Shown piece by piece: positions 61,192 to 64,000 of a stretch of DNA of 64,000 nt. This DNA comes from Oceanobacillus_B kapialis (GTDB lineage Bacteria > Bacillota > Bacilli > Bacillales > Amphibacillaceae). The stretch's first letter is position 1. Every line of letters begins with the position of its first letter. The DNA lies in NCBI RefSeq assembly GCF_042685265.1, contig NZ_JBHUMX010000045.1, one strand, 5' to 3'. The notes beneath the pieces are model-generated. The model saw only the letters and a list, made by a program, of their open reading frames with translations, was not told the origin of the DNA and searched no databases. The position numbers were made by a program, and so were the translations under genes.

Positions 61192-61995
61192 TTAGGTTTC
61201 TATTAATTGTAAGATGTTATTAGCCGTTTCCTCAACAGCTTTATTGGACACATCAATTACTTTACAACCAATTCGTTTGACGACATTATCAAAATAGCTT
61301 AACTCCTGATGAATTCGTTCAATGTTAGCATAAGTTGCCTGACCACCTAATCCTAAAGCCTTGAGCCTCTCTTTTCTAATCTCATTTAATTTTTCCGGGC
61401 TTATTCTTAACCCAATGCATTTCTCAGGAGACACTTCAAAAAGTTCTTCCGGTGGATCAACCTCCGGAACGATGGGAACATTTGCGACCTTCAAGCGTTT
61501 ATGTGCAAGAAATTGTGATAACGGCGTTTTAGAAGTTCTAGAGACACCGATGAGCACAATGTCAGCTCGAGAGATACCTCTGGCATCACGTCCATCGTCG
61601 TATTTAACTGCAAACTCTATGGCTTCTACCCTTTTAAAGTAATCTTCATCCAATTTATGAACAAGCCCTGCTTCCATTCTGGGTAGGTTGTCAAACACAC
61701 GCTCCATTGAAGAAAGCATAGGACCCATAATATCTATCGCTTCAATCCCCATCTCTTTAGCCTGGTCATTAACATACTTCCGTAAAATCGGGTCTACTAG
61801 GGTAAATCCAATTAATCCTTTACTTTCCTTCGTTAGTTGAAGCACTTCATCAATTGTACCCGTATCTTCAACATAAGGAATACGCTGTATTTTATACTCA
61901 CCATTATTAAACTGACTAAGTCCAGCTTTAATAACGAGCTCTGCTGTTTCACCAACAGAATCTGAAATGACATACACAATTGGTGCCCCCGTCAT
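61192..61995 (-). CDS. yqfL: Pyruvate, phosphate dikinase regulatory protein/serine-threonine kinase-phosphorylase (YqfL)
   Basis: 267 residues, PSRP/DUF299 family. N-terminal VYVISDSVGETAELV and the phosphate loop GVSRTSKTPLSQFLAHK (near 150-166). PSRP inactivates and reactivates PpsA/PpdK by ADP-dependent phosphorylation. Lies 22 bases after ccpN in the usual pair; thought to help control gluconeogenesis along with CcpN. Confidence 0.93.
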   Translation of the reverse strand: MTGAPIVYVISDSVGETAELVIKAGLSQFNNGEYKIQRIPYVEDTGTIDEVLQLTKESKGLIGFTLVDPILRKYVNDQAKEMGIEAIDIMGPMLSSMERVFDNLPRMEAGLVHKLDEDYFKRVEAIEFAVKYDDGRDARGISRADIVLIGVSRTSKTPLSQFLAHKRLKVANVPIVPEVDPPEELFEVSPEKCIGLRISPEKLNEIRKERLKALGLGGQATYANIERIHQELSYFDNVVKRIGCKVIDVSNKAVEETANNILQLIET

Positions 61996-62017
61996 CCATC
62001 TGCCCCCTTTGTTTACA

Positions 62018-62647
62018 TTAAACTTGATCGTTGGTAATTAGTTCGACAAACACCTTCGTAATAGTTGTTTTCGTGATGCGTCCAATTACCTCTAGACCAG
62101 CATCTACGTCCCTAACAACAGGGATGCCGTCAATTTGTTTGTTCATCAATTTCATCGCAACATCAATTAAAAGATCTTCTTTTCTACAAACTGTAATATT
62201 GGGCATTCTCGTCATAATTATGTGTACAGGAATAGCATTTAAATCTTGTTGTCCGATACTCGCCCGCAGAAGGTCCTTGCGGGATAAAACACCCGTTAAG
62301 CAAGATTGTTCATCCACAACAAACAAGGTTCCTACATCTTCGAGAAACATGGTAGAGATCGCATCGTACACAGACACACTTTCTTTTACTACAATTGGGA
62401 CATGCTGGTACTGTTGAACTTTGAACTTTTTAATTTGTTCTGTAAGGAGCTCAGAACCTGTCTTGCCTGTAAAAAAATACCCCACTCTTGGTCTTGCATC
62501 AAGAAAGCCGGCCATCGTTAGGATGGCCAGGTCTGGTCTTAATGTCGCTCGTGTAAGATGTAATTCCTCAGCAATGTTTTCTCCTGTTATTGGCCCGTTT
62601 TCTTTTACAATTTCTATAATACGCTCTTGTCTTTTCGATAATTCCAT
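62018..62647 (-). CDS. ccpN: Transcriptional repressor CcpN
   Basis: 209 residues. N-terminal winged HTH (ELSKRQERIIEIVKENGPITGENIAEELHLTRATLRPDLAIL, residues 2-43) followed by two CBS domains. In B. subtilis CcpN represses gapB and pckA when glucose is present, sensing ATP/ADP state. Upstream of yqfL. Confidence 0.94.
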   Translation of the reverse strand: MELSKRQERIIEIVKENGPITGENIAEELHLTRATLRPDLAILTMAGFLDARPRVGYFFTGKTGSELLTEQIKKFKVQQYQHVPIVVKESVSVYDAISTMFLEDVGTLFVVDEQSCLTGVLSRKDLLRASIGQQDLNAIPVHIIMTRMPNITVCRKEDLLIDVAMKLMNKQIDGIPVVRDVDAGLEVIGRITKTTITKVFVELITNDQV

Positions 62648-62735
62648 CTAGCCACCACCTGGCGATCAATATTGCATACTTGCATCATATTATAGCTTAT
62701 ACCTTTGAAAAAAGGAAATATGGGAGCAACCGTGA

Positions 62736-64000
62736 TTAAAAATGCTGTTTCCATTCAATTTTTGTAAGGTCTGCGTAATCTCTTATAAGCTTCGCAATAT
62801 GATGGACGAGCGTTAAACGGTTTGTGCGAATGTTTTCGTCTTCTGCCATCACCATATTATGTTCAAAAAATTCATGGATGTACGCTGACAGGCTGGAAAG
62901 AACATTTAAAGCTTCTTTTGCATCTTTCCTTTGGTTTTTTTCGTTATAATTTCCTTTCACCGATTCAAACGCACGGTACAATTCTTTCTCAGAATCTGTT
63001 TCAAATAAAGTTGGATCCACATCCCCTGTCAGATCCTGCTTCGCCAAATTTAAAAGACGAACAAGTGCTTCTTGTACTGGTTTAAAAGCTTCATCACTTC
63101 TTTTTTCAGAGAGAGACTGCGCTTTTGCAATCGTGTAAGATACATTGCCAATTTTCTCATGTAATACAGCTTGCGTGATATCCTGTTCAACATCTGCTTC
63201 TTTCAGTATGAAACTTGCACGTGCGGTGAAGAAAGTATGCAATTCTTGTTGTACCTCTTGTTCGTTCTTTGTCTCAATTCCAGTTTTCCTCAACTGCTCT
63301 AGAGCGAATGCTAATAATTCTTCCAGTGTAATATTCCATTTTCTTTCCTCAAGGATACGCATTACGCCAAGTGCTTGTCGTCTAAGGCCATAAGGGTCTT
63401 GTGAGCCTGTTGGGATAAGCCCGATAGAAATACACCCAACAATCGTATCTAATTTATCGGCAATACTGAGCATTGCTCCAATTTCACTTTCAGGTAATTC
63501 TCCATTAGCTTGCACAGGTAGATAATGTTCCTTAATTGCCATTGACACTTGTTCCGTTTCTCCAAAGTGACGGGCGTATTTTTCTCCGATAATTCCTTGT
63601 AGTTTTGTAAATTCATTAACCATATTTGTCATGAGGTCGAATTTACAAATTTCCGCTGCTCTTAAAGCATCCTTTGTCATTTCCTGCTCCAACTCTAACC
63701 GTGTGCCCAATTGCTTTGTAATACCACTAATACGATTTGTTTTATTAGCAATAGTTCCAAGCTTCTCTTGGAAAACAACTTTTCCAAGTTTCTCCTGGAA
63801 GAATTCGATAGAGCGTTTCTTATCTTCTGTATAGAAGAAAGCTGCATCTGATAAACGTGCACGGAGTACCTTTTCATTTCCTTTTATAACAGTAGTTAAG
63901 GAAGCGTCATCTCCGTTACGGACACCCACAAAATGGGGTAACAGGTTTCCGTCCTCAGACATAACAGGGAAATAGCGCTGATGCTCCTTCATGGAAGTAA
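62736..64000 (-). CDS. glyS: Glycyl-tRNA synthetase beta subunit, C-terminal part (cut by window edge)
   Basis: The last 421 codons are visible; the gene runs off the right edge. TSMKEHQRYFPVMSEDGNLLPHFVGVRNGDD, the DPYGLRRQALGVMRIL segment and a C-terminal DALR-like anticodon-binding domain (ending RDYADLTKIEW) are typical of the beta subunit of bacterial heterotetrameric GlyRS. The start and glyQ are outside. Confidence 0.96.
   Translation of the reverse strand, partial: TSMKEHQRYFPVMSEDGNLLPHFVGVRNGDDASLTTVIKGNEKVLRARLSDAAFFYTEDKKRSIEFFQEKLGKVVFQEKLGTIANKTNRISGITKQLGTRLELEQEMTKDALRAAEICKFDLMTNMVNEFTKLQGIIGEKYARHFGETEQVSMAIKEHYLPVQANGELPESEIGAMLSIADKLDTIVGCISIGLIPTGSQDPYGLRRQALGVMRILEERKWNITLEELLAFALEQLRKTGIETKNEQEVQQELHTFFTARASFILKEADVEQDITQAVLHEKIGNVSYTIAKAQSLSEKRSDEAFKPVQEALVRLLNLAKQDLTGDVDPTLFETDSEKELYRAFESVKGNYNEKNQRKDAKEALNVLSSLSAYIHEFFEHNMVMAEDENIRTNRLTLVHHIAKLIRDYADLTKIEWKQHF

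Noticed and set aside
1..64000. CRISPR array, prophage or insertion sequence
   Set aside because: No regular direct repeats with spacers, no transposase or integrase gene; the only repeats are those listed.

Overview
The window reads as chromosomal DNA of a low-GC, spore-forming, naturally competent member of the Bacillaceae. Oceanobacillus/Virgibacillus-type relatives fit best, but this is inferred from gene order and protein resemblance, not from a search. The order closely follows the Bacillus subtilis yqx-yqi-yqh-yqg-yqf stretch: tlyA, ispA, xseBA, folD, nusB, yqhY, accCB, spoIIIA, efp, mntR, gcv, comG, glcK, gluP, sodA, nfo, sigA, dnaG, ccpN, glyS. Nearly everything is core chromosome. 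I see no prophage, insertion sequence or CRISPR array.

1-7.7 kb (minus strand): a lipid/one-carbon block of tlyA (cut by the window edge), oapA, a 602-nt OLE RNA gene, ispA, xseB, xseA, folD and nusB, then yqhY-accC-accB behind a promoter with a FapR-like operator. The OLE RNA with its membrane-protein partner OapA is the most unusual system in the window. It lies between ispA and tlyA, where dxs would be expected, and has its own extended -10 promoter. 7.8-14.5 kb: the complete eight-gene spoIIIA operon (feeding-tube complex of sporulation) behind a SigE-type promoter, a downstream membrane protein of unknown function, and efp.

14.6-26 kb: a Xaa-Pro peptidase, yqhR/figP, yqhP, a patatin-like protein, mntR, a rhodanese, and the glycine cleavage genes gcvT-gcvPA-gcvPB controlled by a tandem glycine riboswitch. 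Divergent from these is a SNF2-type ATPase/YqhG pair. Two copies of a 120-bp structured repeat lie at 17.95 and 26.01 kb. 26.2-30.4 kb: yqzE and the seven-gene comG operon for the transformation pilus.

30.6-47.2 kb: small conserved proteins (DUF2626, DUF2759), a glyoxalase-like hydrolase, a YqgS-type lipoteichoic-acid synthase, glucokinase with YqgQ, SpoVAF behind a SigG-like promoter, rhomboid protease GluP, 5-formyl-THF cyclo-ligase, an L33 paralogue lacking the zinc-ribbon cysteines, an MltG-like membrane protein, phoU, pbpA, a major-facilitator transporter and sodA. 47.3-48.3 kb: a five-gene tRNA cluster (Met-His-Ile2-Ser-Phe in transcription order) in which a 180-bp unit carrying the 5' part of tRNA-Phe is tandemly duplicated. 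48.5-64 kb: a Na/Pi transporter, an NfeD protein, yqfZ (apparently with an AUU start), yqfX, yqfT, nfo, cshB, yqfO, trmK, cccA, a membrane protein, sigA, dnaG, yqfL, ccpN and the 3' part of glyS.

Most transcription units end in clear intrinsic terminators. Several starts were moved inward from the longest open frame because a ribosome binding site sits correctly in front of a later start codon; these are stated entry by entry.
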